In this document: one piece after another, positions 1 to 5,703 of the stretch
How positions within the stretch are numbered: position 1 is the stretch's first letter
How the letters are laid out: every line of letters begins with the position of its first letter
NCBI GenBank assembly: GCA_902472225.1
Contig: CABRNB010000111.1
Coordinates: forward strand, 1 to 8,941
Direction: 5' to 3'
DNA: 8,941 nucleotides
Origin: Caccousia sp900752115
GTDB taxonomy: Bacteria > Bacillota > Clostridia > Oscillospirales > Acutalibacteraceae
The notes under the pieces: generated by a model
Databases searched by the model: none
Told to the model about the DNA's origin: nothing
What the model saw: the letters and a program-made list of their open reading frames with translations, nothing else
Position numbers and translations under genes: made by a program

Positions 1-84
1 CCTATCCTTCATCCCTTTTTATTCGACTGTCCAATATGTATTGTAATCCTACAACTGGATCGCCCGGAAAAATAGGTGCTGTGC
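1..84. other. Left-edge intergenic stretch, no gene seen
   Basis: No supported coding sequence lies here. A short inverted repeat (TTGTA at 41-45, TACAA at 50-54) is too small to interpret. On the minus strand an ATG at 12-10 follows an A/G-rich stretch (AAAAAGGG), so a divergent gene could begin at or just beyond the left edge, but the spacing is too short for a normal ribosome binding site and only four codons are visible. Confidence 0.4.
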
Positions 85-113
85 TTGAAAGCCCCTTTCG
101 TTTGTGCTACAAT
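85..113 (+). promoter_or_regulatory. Sigma-A promoter of the DUF4364 gene
   Basis: A -35 element TTGAAA (85-90) and a -10 element TACAAT (108-113) are separated by exactly 17 bp. A TG one base upstream of the -10 (105-106) makes it an extended -10. The expected start of transcription is near 120, giving a leader of about 39 nt before the ATG at 159. Confidence 0.8.
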
Positions 114-158
114 AATCGAGTGGGTTTGTATCCGGCGAGAAAGGGAGGGGCTGCTGCA

Positions 159-746
159 ATGGAGTTTGACGCGTTTACAGGCGGTATTGAGCCCGGCGGG
201 CTTCGCAGCAAAGATGAGATCCGGATCTTGATCTGTTATTTGCTGACGAGTGTCTCCGCGCCGCTTTCCCGTGAAGATATCCTTTCTATTATGCAGGAAA
301 ATGGTTTTGCCAATTATTTTGAGGTGACAGATTCCCTCTCGGAACTTACGGAGAACGGTAATCTCCAGTGTGCCGGCGACGAGCCGGTTTATACCGCTAC
401 ACGCCAGGGACAAATGATTGCGCGGCAGCTCGATACGGCCTTGCCCTTTTCCGTACGCAGAAAGGCGGTTGCCGCCGCCCTGAACCTGCTTGCACGTGCA
501 AAGCGTGAAAAGGAAAACAGAGTGGAGATTGAGGAAATCCCTGCGGGTTATATGGTGACATGTCATGTTTCCGGCGGCGAGGTCGAATTGATGCGGTTCA
601 GTCTGTATGCTCCCGATCAGAGTCAGGCGGATATGATTAAGCGTAATTTTCATCAATCGCCGGAGCTTGTCTATCAGGTTATGCTGTCTCTTGTGACCGA
701 TCAAGCGGATCAGATCCCGGCTATCATAAAAAAAGCTAAAAAGTGA
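159..746 (+). CDS. DUF4364 family protein
   Basis: A 195-residue soluble protein that I recognise as the DUF4364 family, found mainly in Clostridia and without an established function. Residues about 20-95 look like a winged-helix fold: a helix-rich run (KDEIRILICYLLTS, then a helix beginning REDILSIMQENG), followed by a turn and a segment resembling a wing (CAGDEPVYTATRQGQ). The C-terminal half alternates basic helix and strand (about 100-160) and ends in a lysine-rich tail. No signal peptide or membrane segment is visible. The ATG at 159 was chosen because AAGGGAGGGG lies 8 bases upstream and the promoter lies before it; the open frame extends 41 codons further upstream, across the promoter. 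The gene is monocistronic. DNA binding or regulation is an inference from the fold only. Confidence 0.85.
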   Translation: MEFDAFTGGIEPGGLRSKDEIRILICYLLTSVSAPLSREDILSIMQENGFANYFEVTDSLSELTENGNLQCAGDEPVYTATRQGQMIARQLDTALPFSVRRKAVAAALNLLARAKREKENRVEIEEIPAGYMVTCHVSGGEVELMRFSLYAPDQSQADMIKRNFHQSPELVYQVMLSLVTDQADQIPAIIKKAKK

Positions 747-747
747 A

Positions 748-775
748 GGAAGGCGCCGCTGCCGCGGCGCCTTCC
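748..775. terminator. Hairpin terminator shared by DUF4364 and bofA genes
   Basis: A perfect 12-bp stem (GGAAGGCGCCGC at 748-759, GCGGCGCCTTCC at 764-775) has a 4-nt loop. On the minus strand it is followed by a T-rich run (complement of the A-rich end of the DUF4364 gene), so it should terminate the bofA transcript well. On the plus strand the following TGATTGTAT is a weak U tract, so termination of the DUF4364 transcript may be less efficient. Confidence 0.75.
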
Positions 776-805
776 TGATTGTATAGAGAGAATTTCCGCG
801 AGCTG

Positions 806-1075
806 TTATGGGCTCAGAAGAAGATTCAGCAAAAGCAATAGGGTAACGCCGGGAAGACCAGCTGTTCCCGCTACGCCCAGCGAAAGTGGGCTCAAGGGCA
901 GAGATACGCCCGTAAAAGCCCCTGTTACGTTTACCGCTAAAAGAGCGCACAAACCAACCAGCACGCCTCCTGCTGCACGCTGTATCGGTTTTTTGGCTCG
1001 AACAGCCAACTGAATGACAACGAGCAGCCCGAAAATTCCCGCAGCGAGCAGCCACGGAAGAATATCCTGCGGCAA
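806..1075 (-). CDS. bofA: BofA family pro-sigma-K processing inhibitor
   Basis: An 89-residue, very hydrophobic protein matching the BofA family. In Bacillus, BofA sits in the mother-cell-derived forespore membrane with SpoIVFA and holds the intramembrane protease SpoIVFB inactive until the sigma-K checkpoint. Three hydrophobic segments are visible: about 5-25, 34-56 and 66-88. The family signature is clear: a GG-rich middle segment with the VN pair (ALLAVNVTG), then a proline/leucine-rich stretch (VSLPLSPLSLGVAGTAGLPG) and a leucine-rich end. The start is a TTG: a full AAAGGAGG lies 8 bases upstream of it. It follows the DUF2508 gene by 118 bp, the same gene order as yaaL-bofA in Bacillus. 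The inhibitory role here is inferred from the family; some Clostridia keep BofA-like proteins with unclear function. Confidence 0.88.
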   Translation of the reverse strand: MPQDILPWLLAAGIFGLLVVIQLAVRAKKPIQRAAGGVLVGLCALLAVNVTGAFTGVSLPLSPLSLGVAGTAGLPGVTLLLLLNLLLSP

Positions 1076-1193
1076 ATCCGATTCCTCCTTTTCTCTCTTC
1101 GTTCCATCAACGGGAAGCCGGCGCTTTTGCCTGCCTTCTCCGATCTCTTTTGCCGTTTCTGCGCCCTCCGGAAAAGAAAACGGGGATATGGCA

Positions 1194-1469
1194 TCAGGAG
1201 AAGGGAGAGTGCTTTACGTTTTCCCGTCTGGCTTGCTCCATTAGGCCACGGCAGTGAGCGAGCAGCGATTGACGTTCGTAGATACAGGCCTCCACCATAT
1301 GCTCGTCTGTTTCCAGTTGGAACCAAGCCTCGTTACAGGCAAGTCTCCGGCGAGCCTCCTGCAGCTCTTCAAGCAATACCGCGTGTTTTTGCCTGCGTTC
1401 ACGTTCCTCGTGGACTGCGCGTGCAGCCTCCGCTCCGGGATTTCTGAACCATCTCAGCACGTTTTCCAT
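1194..1469 (-). CDS. yaaL: DUF2508 (YaaL-like) family protein
   Basis: A 91-residue, highly charged helical protein of the DUF2508/YaaL family, whose function is unknown. The family core runs from about residue 32 to 85: a LLEELQEARRRL helix, a phenylalanine-containing link with an ETDEHMVEACIYE segment, then a final helix ending in LMEQARRENV. No signal peptide or membrane segment is seen, and it is probably a coiled, soluble protein. The frame opens upstream at a TTG at 1502, but the ATG at 1469 is preferred because AAAGGCGG, close to the ribosome binding consensus, ends 8 bases before it and a candidate promoter lies immediately upstream. It is the first gene of a two-gene unit with bofA. 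In Bacillus the pair sits downstream of recR, which is not here; instead a divergent YoaK-type gene lies upstream. Confidence 0.82.
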   Translation of the reverse strand: MENVLRWFRNPGAEAARAVHEERERRQKHAVLLEELQEARRRLACNEAWFQLETDEHMVEACIYERQSLLAHCRGLMEQARRENVKHSPFS

Positions 1470-1504
1470 CACATCCGCCGCCTTTCGGTCAATCTTATGC
1501 AATC

Positions 1505-1533
1505 AGTATGGACAAATATTCCAGCGTTTATGC
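1505..1533 (-). promoter_or_regulatory. Possible sigma-E promoter of the DUF2508-bofA operon
   Basis: On the minus strand, GCATAAAC (1533-1526) and CATACT (1510-1505) are 15 bp apart. The known sigma-E consensus has an ATA-centred -35 and a CATAC-starting -10 with 14-15 bp between them. Both cores match, while the flanking bases match only in part. Transcription would start near 1497, about 28 nt before the ATG, with the ribosome binding site inside that leader. I see no good sigma-A promoter here. Known sigma-E control of bofA in Bacillus supports the reading, but the match is imperfect. Confidence 0.4.
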
Positions 1534-1575
1534 CAATGAATAGAGTGCTCTTACATTATGAAGGAGGTTATTTTC

Positions 1576-2244
1576 TTGCATCGCAGCAAACAAATGTCAG
1601 ATTCCATGCTTCTCGGTGTAGTGCTTACGCTCGCCGGAGGATTTCAGGACGCTTATTCTTATAATGGTCGCGGCGGTGTTTTCGCTAACGCACAGACAGG
1701 CAACATTGTGCTGCTTGGTCAGAATCTTGCCCTTGGCGAATGGGGAAAAGCCCTGCACTATCTTTTCCCGCTGCTCTCGTTTCTTCTCGGTGTTTTTGCT
1801 GCGGAATGGATTCGAAGCCTCTGTGAGCGTGTCCATGTTCTGCATTGGCGTCAGGTGATTTTGCTGCTTGAGATCGCATTGCTTGCGGCGGCAGGTTTTT
1901 TCCCGGAAACAATGAATACGCCGGCTAACGTCCTTCTTTCCTTCGCCTGTGCGATGCAGGTGGAGAGCTTCCGAAAGTTCCGTGGAATTCCATGTGCGAC
2001 CACCATGTGCATCGGAAATATGCGCAGTGCCACAGAGCATCTTTATCATTATTTGCGTACGCATGATCCGGAACAGAAACGGCGCAGCGCACATTACTAT
2101 TTTATTATCCTGATTTTCGCGGTCGGAGCTGCTACCGGTGCTCTATTTACCATGACGCTTGGTCGCGGAGCTATCTGGATCGCTGCATTTCTTCTTCTTA
2201 TCGGTTTTGTGCTGATGTTCCTAAAGGAAGAACAAGAAGCCTGA
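1576..2244 (+). CDS. YoaK/DUF1275 family membrane protein
   Basis: A 222-residue integral membrane protein of the DUF1275 (YoaK) family, whose members are widespread and lack a firmly established role; small-molecule transport is often suggested. The family motif is present near the N-terminus: GGFQDAYSY, then FANAQTGNIVLLG. Hydrophobic segments appear at about residues 12-30, 55-75, 90-108, 113-130, 176-195 and 198-214, consistent with six membrane spans. An ATG lies at 1558, but the strong AAGGAGG at 1561-1567 falls inside that reading and is 8 bases before an in-frame TTG at 1576, so the TTG is the likely start; the next in-frame ATG (1594) is too far from the site. The gene stands alone, divergent from the DUF2508-bofA unit. 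I could not identify its promoter with confidence. Confidence 0.85.
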   Translation: MHRSKQMSDSMLLGVVLTLAGGFQDAYSYNGRGGVFANAQTGNIVLLGQNLALGEWGKALHYLFPLLSFLLGVFAAEWIRSLCERVHVLHWRQVILLLEIALLAAAGFFPETMNTPANVLLSFACAMQVESFRKFRGIPCATTMCIGNMRSATEHLYHYLRTHDPEQKRRSAHYYFIILIFAVGAATGALFTMTLGRGAIWIAAFLLLIGFVLMFLKEEQEA

Positions 2245-2298
2245 GTTTGAGTGCGGTGTTCTGTAAACCAATGTGCACAACTTCAGAACATATGAAAT

Positions 2299-2340
2299 AA
2301 AAACGCCATGGCCCTCAACAGTCTGGACCATGGCGTTTTT
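2299..2340. terminator. Bidirectional terminator between YoaK and ABC operon
   Basis: A perfect 13-bp stem (AAAAACGCCATGG at 2299-2311, CCATGGCGTTTTT at 2328-2340) has a 16-nt loop; two extra GC pairs can form across a bulged A. The A run on one side and the T run on the other make it a working intrinsic terminator in both directions, for the YoaK gene ending at 2244 and the ABC operon ending at 2371. Confidence 0.88.
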
Positions 2341-2370
2341 TATGTGCCGGATTTTCAAAGAGCGCATTTT

Positions 2371-2955
2371 TTAATCTTTTTGCACGGCGCAGCCGGCTTC
2401 TCCTACATGCACCACGGGCGCGCCCTCAGGCGGGGTGTGATGGGTGACAAGAAGGATAAGGCGATTTTTCGCTTCGCTGAGCAGAAGCTCTTCCATCGCG
2501 CCGCGGGTCACGTTGTCCAAAGCGTGGAAGGGTTCGTCAAGCAAAAGAAGGGGGGCATCGAAAGCGAGGGCGCGAGCAAACGCAACGCGGGACCGCATGC
2601 CGCCGGAGAGCTCGCTTGGGTACTTGTCCCGGGCTTCGGAGAGGCCGACACGATCGAGCCAACACAGCAGTTCCTCCCGTCTGCGCCTGCCGAGGACGGC
2701 TTCAAGATTTCCGAGAGCGGTGCGCCAAGGCAGGAGACGATCTTCCTGAAAACAGTAGGAGATTCGTTCCGGTACGCCCAGAATTTCGCCGCTGTCCGGC
2801 TTCTCAAGTCCGGCGATACAGCGGAGAAGCGTTGTTTTGCCGTAGCCGGACGGGCCGACAATGGTAACGATCCCGTTGTCCGGAAAAGTACAGGAAAAAT
2901 CCGACAGCACGGGATTTCCGTCAAAGCTTTTTGTCAGGTGTTGCACGGTCAGCAT
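2371..2955 (-). CDS. ABC transporter ATP-binding protein (SsuB/TauB-like)
   Basis: A 194-residue cytoplasmic ATPase of the nitrate/sulfonate/taurine importer class (SsuB/TauB/ThiZ-like). All nucleotide-binding motifs are visible: Walker A GPSGYGKTT (34-42), Q-loop glutamine at 70 within FQEDRLLPW, signature LSGGM (116-120), Walker B LLLLDE (136-141) with a following ALD D-loop, and the switch histidine at 172 (VTHH). The FQEDRLLPW segment is typical of this subfamily. The protein is short against the usual 240-260 residues because it ends soon after the H-loop, leaving little C-terminal extension; the reading frame is intact. The ATG has GGAGG 6 bases upstream. Its start overlaps the 3' end of the permease gene by 35 bases, so translation is probably coupled. 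It is the last gene of the operon. Confidence 0.92.
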   Translation of the reverse strand: MLTVQHLTKSFDGNPVLSDFSCTFPDNGIVTIVGPSGYGKTTLLRCIAGLEKPDSGEILGVPERISYCFQEDRLLPWRTALGNLEAVLGRRRREELLCWLDRVGLSEARDKYPSELSGGMRSRVAFARALAFDAPLLLLDEPFHALDNVTRGAMEELLLSEAKNRLILLVTHHTPPEGAPVVHVGEAGCAVQKD

Positions 2956-3724
2956 GGGCAGCCTCCAGGTGGAAGAATGCGAGCAGCCGCCGCATGAGCA
3001 GAAGCACGAGCTTTTCGAGTGCGACGCTCATGACAATCACGACGGCTGTCCAGGCGAACAGGTCGGGCGTTTCGAAGTAAATCTTGGAAGCGTAAATTTT
3101 TCCGCCGAGCGAGAGACGGGTATTGGCGAGCACTTCCGCCGCAACGCCGGCCTTCCATGCGAGACCGAGCCCGGCGGTGCAGGCTGCGGAGAGGTACGGC
3201 ACCACGGACGGAAAGTAGATTTGCCGGAACATTGAAAGGGGGGAGAGACGATACATGTTTCCCATCTCAATGAGATTGTGATCGGTGCTCTGCATTCCGC
3301 TCAAGACGTTTCCGAATACAATCGGGAAGACCATGAGAAAGGAAGTGAATACCGGCACGCCCGGCGAGGGAATCCACACAAGGGCCAGCAGAATAAACGA
3401 GGCTACCGGCGTCGCCTTTACGATGCTCAGAACAGGCCGCAGCAGGGCTTCGATCGCCGGAAAACGAAATGCAAGGACAGCTCCGGCAAGACCGGCAAGA
3501 AAGGCGAGGGAAAATCCGGAGAGGACGCGCAGCATGGAACCGCCCGCCGCTCCCCAAAACTCCGCCTCCCGACAGAGAACGGAAAGACGTTCCGCTACGC
3601 GCACAGGGGAGGGAAGTAAAAACTCCAGATTGACAGCAAGGCTGGCCGCCTCCCAGACGGCCAGCCAAAACAGGATTGCTGCAGCGAGGGAAAGGCCTCG
3701 CCGAAGGCGCGGTTTATTTTTCAT
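2921..3724 (-). CDS. ABC transporter permease (SsuC/TauC-like)
   Basis: A 267-residue inner-membrane permease of the BPD_transp_1 type, similar to SsuC/TauC/ThiX. After a basic N-terminus (MKNKPRLRR) come about six hydrophobic segments. The EAA-loop that contacts the ATPase is recognisable near residues 170-195, from EMGNMYRLSPL through FRQIYFPSVVPY, followed by the conserved GLGLAWKAGVAAEVL segment. The subfamily's N-terminal LLPSPVRV motif is also present. The ATG at 3724 is preferred; it overlaps the binding-protein stop codon by 11 bases, and an in-frame GTG at 3751 is an alternative. Neither has a good ribosome binding site, which fits translational coupling to the gene before it. It works with the adjacent ATPase and lipoprotein. 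The substrate cannot be read from the sequence. Confidence 0.92.
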   Translation of the reverse strand: MKNKPRLRRGLSLAAAILFWLAVWEAASLAVNLEFLLPSPVRVAERLSVLCREAEFWGAAGGSMLRVLSGFSLAFLAGLAGAVLAFRFPAIEALLRPVLSIVKATPVASFILLALVWIPSPGVPVFTSFLMVFPIVFGNVLSGMQSTDHNLIEMGNMYRLSPLSMFRQIYFPSVVPYLSAACTAGLGLAWKAGVAAEVLANTRLSLGGKIYASKIYFETPDLFAWTAVVIVMSVALEKLVLLLMRRLLAFFHLEAAHADRATPDKKL

Positions 3725-4814
3725 AATAGAAATCGTCGCCGGGCATTGCACCGCCGACCGACTGCGGGTTTGCGTCGTACAGAATCTGCAGGAAGCCGGG
3801 CAGCTTTTCCTTCATCTCATCGCCGTCAATATAGACGATGTTGCACTCGGGAATGGCTTTTTCCGCCACAGCGGCGGCAATGAGATCGACTTCGCCGGAG
3901 ATTACGGCAGCTTCGGCCGGGTTTTCGTTGACAAATTCGACGGATTCTTTATAGTCGTCGAGGAAAGCGTTGAAGGCATCCTTGTGTTCCTCTGCGAAAT
4001 CCTTGCGCACGACGAGGCAACCCATCGTCAGGATGCTCGCGCCGTCAGCGGCCTTATCCCATTCCTCGGTCAGGTTCAGAGCAACCTTCAGATCGGGATT
4101 CTGGCTTGTGGCCTGCGTGACGAACGGCTGGGGCAGCACGGCGATGTCCGCTTGTCCGGAGGCCATGAGAGTCGCGATTTCCGCATGTTCCGTTTTGTAC
4201 TCGACAGTCACGTCTTTGCCCGCTTCAAGACCGTTCGCGGAGAGAATATAATTGAAAGCATATTCAGCCACGGTACCCTGACCGGAGGAGTAGACGGTTT
4301 TGCCCGCCAGGTCCGCGATCGAGTTGATTTCCGTGTCGCCGTAGGTGACGAGGTACAGTACGCCGAGCGTGTTGACCATCGCGATCTGCAGCTGGCCTTC
4401 CGTCTTGTTGTAGAGCGCGGCGGCGGAGTTGGTTGGCAGGGCCACGGCATCGAGCTCGCCGGTGGTGATCTTGCCGGTCAGCTCATCGGCAGCGCCGGCA
4501 AGCGTAAATTCATACGGCTTTTCGCCGTCGTTTGCCTCCTGCATCATCTTGAGCATGCCCAGACCGGTCGGTCCCTTCAGAGCGCCGATACGGATGGTCA
4601 CATCGTCGGCAGATTCTGTTTCGCTTGCCGCCTCGGAGGAGGTGTCTGCAGCCTCGGAAGCCTCTTCGGACGTCGTATCAGCCGAAGATTCGTACGAAAC
4701 GACCGCTTCCGACGAGGGGGAGGAGACAGGCTCGCCTGTCGAGCAGCCCGCCATCATCGTCATGGCGAGAGCTGCCGCGCAGAAGAGGGAGAAGATTCTT
4801 TTCCGGAGTTTCAT
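3714..4814 (-). CDS. ABC transporter substrate-binding lipoprotein
   Basis: A 366-residue extracellular solute-binding lipoprotein. The signal peptide has a basic start (MKLRKR), a hydrophobic core and a lipobox MAGC with the acylated cysteine at 24. Residues about 25-71 form a Ser/Glu/Ala-rich, low-complexity linker that would tether the binding domain to the membrane. The binding domain begins at VTIRIGALKGPTG and ends near PQSVGGAMPGDDFYYEK. It belongs to the NMT1/SsuA-like periplasmic-binding type II fold; closely similar proteins, with the ALKGPTG start and the VGGA-PGDDFYY end, are common in Clostridia with a permease and ATPase, as I recall. The substrate of this clade is not known to me, so labels such as nitrate, sulfonate or taurine should be read as class names only. 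It is the first gene of the operon, with a modest AAAGGGTG ribosome binding site 8 bases before the ATG. Confidence 0.92.
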   Translation of the reverse strand: MKLRKRIFSLFCAAALAMTMMAGCSTGEPVSSPSSEAVVSYESSADTTSEEASEAADTSSEAASETESADDVTIRIGALKGPTGLGMLKMMQEANDGEKPYEFTLAGAADELTGKITTGELDAVALPTNSAAALYNKTEGQLQIAMVNTLGVLYLVTYGDTEINSIADLAGKTVYSSGQGTVAEYAFNYILSANGLEAGKDVTVEYKTEHAEIATLMASGQADIAVLPQPFVTQATSQNPDLKVALNLTEEWDKAADGASILTMGCLVVRKDFAEEHKDAFNAFLDDYKESVEFVNENPAEAAVISGEVDLIAAAVAEKAIPECNIVYIDGDEMKEKLPGFLQILYDANPQSVGGAMPGDDFYYEK

Positions 4815-4851
4815 GGGAAAAACACCCTTTCATCAATAAAAAATCGCTGCG

Positions 4852-4869
4852 GTGTATCATCTGATACAC
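4852..4869. promoter_or_regulatory. 18-bp perfect dyad, probable repressor operator of the ABC operon
   Basis: The sequence GTGTATCATCTGATACAC has 8-bp perfect arms around a 2-bp centre. It lies at about +5 to +22 from the predicted transcription start (near 4874) of the ABC operon, an ideal place for a repressor dimer. An outer TGCG (4848-4851) and CGCA (4872-4875) add imperfect symmetry. As RNA it could also form a short hairpin, but the tiny loop and lack of a U tract make a terminator unlikely. No regulator gene is in the window to pair with it. Confidence 0.6.
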
Positions 4870-4880
4870 AACGCAACGAT

Positions 4881-4909
4881 ATTTTAGCATAGATTTCCTC
4901 AAGATGCAA
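4881..4909 (-). promoter_or_regulatory. Sigma-A promoter of the ABC importer operon
   Basis: On the minus strand TTGCAT (4909-4904) and TAAAAT (4886-4881) are separated by 17 bp, with a TG one base before the -10, so it is an extended -10 promoter. The expected start is near 4874, leaving about a 60-nt leader that contains the dyad and the ribosome binding site. It lies within 75 bases of the 3' end of the thioesterase gene, so read-through from that gene is also possible. Confidence 0.82.
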
Positions 4910-4953
4910 GTGCGGGATCTGTTTTCAGCATCTTCCCTTTGACGGAAAGCTTT

Positions 4954-5397
4954 TTAACCATGGGACGATTCAGACTGGCCTGCAGGAGCCGGATTCTCTG
5001 TGAAGCGGATGACGGAATAGGTGAAAGTACCTTTGCAGAGGAGCACGTCTTTTTCATCGTATACAAATACATCATAAACGAGAAGACGCTTCCCGATTTT
5101 GAGTTTTTGGGCGGAGGCGTAAAGCCGTTTCGCCCCGAGTCCGGCGTTGAGGTAATGAAAATCACAGTCCACCGTACAGACAGGTGAACCGTTCGAGTAA
5201 GCCGCCACGCCGCCTGTAACGTCGGCGACGGTGAAGAGAATGCCTCCGTGTACGGTGCGAAACGGATTGTGATATTCTTTCAGGACAGGCAGCTCTGTTT
5301 TGGCTCCGTTTTCGTCAAGCTCCGTAACCACCAGTCCAAGGCGTGAGGAGTATTCGTCAGCACTGTTGATTTGGGTTCTGAGTTCTTCGTATGTCAT
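4954..5397 (-). CDS. PaaI family hotdog-fold thioesterase
   Basis: A 147-residue acyl-CoA thioesterase-like protein with the single hotdog fold of the PaaI/4HBT family, which hydrolyses acyl-CoA thioesters in the cytoplasm, usually as a tetramer. The active-site region is clear: N44 then HGG at 50-52 and D59 in LFTVADVTGG, the position of the catalytic Asp in PaaI. Strands follow in a CTVDCDFHYLNAG segment and a VYDVFVYDEKD segment. The start was set at the ATG at 5397, 9 bases after AAAGGAG and about 40 nt after the predicted transcription start; the open frame continues upstream across the promoter. It is probably monocistronic. I see only a weak hairpin after it (about 4935-4952, no clear U tract), so transcripts may run into the ABC operon. 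The acyl substrate is unknown. Confidence 0.88.
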   Translation of the reverse strand: MTYEELRTQINSADEYSSRLGLVVTELDENGAKTELPVLKEYHNPFRTVHGGILFTVADVTGGVAAYSNGSPVCTVDCDFHYLNAGLGAKRLYASAQKLKIGKRLLVYDVFVYDEKDVLLCKGTFTYSVIRFTENPAPAGQSESSHG

Positions 5398-5443
5398 GAG
5401 ATAAATCTCCTTTTTGTGCGGATTGAGGCGAGGCCTCTCTGTG

Positions 5444-5472
5444 AGTGTACACCGGCCGGAGGGAGAAGTCAA
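5444..5472 (-). promoter_or_regulatory. Sigma-A promoter of the thioesterase gene
   Basis: On the minus strand TTGACT (5472-5467) and TACACT (5449-5444) are 17 bp apart. The start should fall near 5437. A small GAGGC/GCCTC hairpin (5425-5437) would be at the very 5' end of the transcript. Confidence 0.72.
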
Positions 5473-5534
5473 GGACAGCCGCCGGAAGACGCCATGCCGT
5501 GAGGTTCGGTTCCATATTTCCGGCGAAAAATCGA

Positions 5535-5563
5535 TTGACAGCGCAAAACGTTTCTTTTATAAT
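5535..5563 (+). promoter_or_regulatory. Consensus sigma-A promoter of the M23 peptidase gene
   Basis: TTGACA (5535-5540) and TATAAT (5558-5563) match the sigma-A consensus perfectly, with the optimal 17-bp spacing. Transcription should start near 5570, about 134 nt before the peptidase ATG. The long leader after such a strong promoter suggests control after initiation. Confidence 0.9.
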
Positions 5564-5572
5564 ATGTTTTGT

Positions 5573-5646
5573 GATTGTTTGTCACAGATTTGAAATCTTT
5601 TAGAAATATTTTACAAGAATAAAGGCTTTTTGCTGTGACAAAGATC
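5573..5646 (+). promoter_or_regulatory. Structured 5' leader stem upstream of the M23 gene
   Basis: TTTGTCACAG (5578-5587) and CTGTGACAAA (5633-5642) are perfect 10-bp inverted repeats 45 nt apart. A further GAT (5573-5575) pairs with ATC (5644-5646) across a small internal loop. The stem begins almost at the predicted transcription start and encloses an A/U-rich loop. It is followed by about 55 nt before the GGGGGAGG ribosome binding site. I do not recognise the motifs of a known riboswitch class, including the ydaO-type cyclic di-AMP element that often precedes wall hydrolases. It could be a regulatory RNA, an mRNA-stabilising stem, or a protein-binding site. Confidence 0.5.
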
Positions 5647-5703
5647 AGAGGGGACGGAATTGTGCGGCTGATGATATCCCTTCTGAAATGGGGGAGGAAG
5701 AAT

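Noticed and set aside
9..1055. Minus-strand open frame (348 codons) across the DUF4364 gene and bofA
   Set aside because: It runs through the promoter of DUF4364 and the terminator at 748-775, and its translation matches no family. It is a shadow of DUF4364.
1076..1193. Possible small gene or regulatory RNA between DUF2508 and bofA genes
   Set aside because: Only a bofA ribosome binding site and distant GGCGC/GCGCC repeats were seen. No short open frame with its own ribosome binding site is convincing.
2308..2997. Plus-strand open frame opposite the ABC ATPase gene
   Set aside because: It starts inside the bidirectional terminator and is antisense to an ATPase with every expected motif.
3285..4892. 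Long plus-strand open frame (535 codons) opposite the ABC operon
   Set aside because: It lies antisense to the permease and binding-protein genes, which have clear family motifs. Its translation is low-complexity and Arg/Gly-rich with no recognisable domain, and no ribosome binding site or promoter fits.
4935..4952. Possible terminator after the thioesterase gene
   Set aside because: The 6-bp stem contains a wobble pair and no U tract follows in the direction of the thioesterase transcript, so I did not annotate it as a terminator.
5564..5703. ydaO-type cyclic di-AMP riboswitch
   Set aside because: The gene context fits, but the leader is too A/U-rich and I do not see the conserved motifs of that class.
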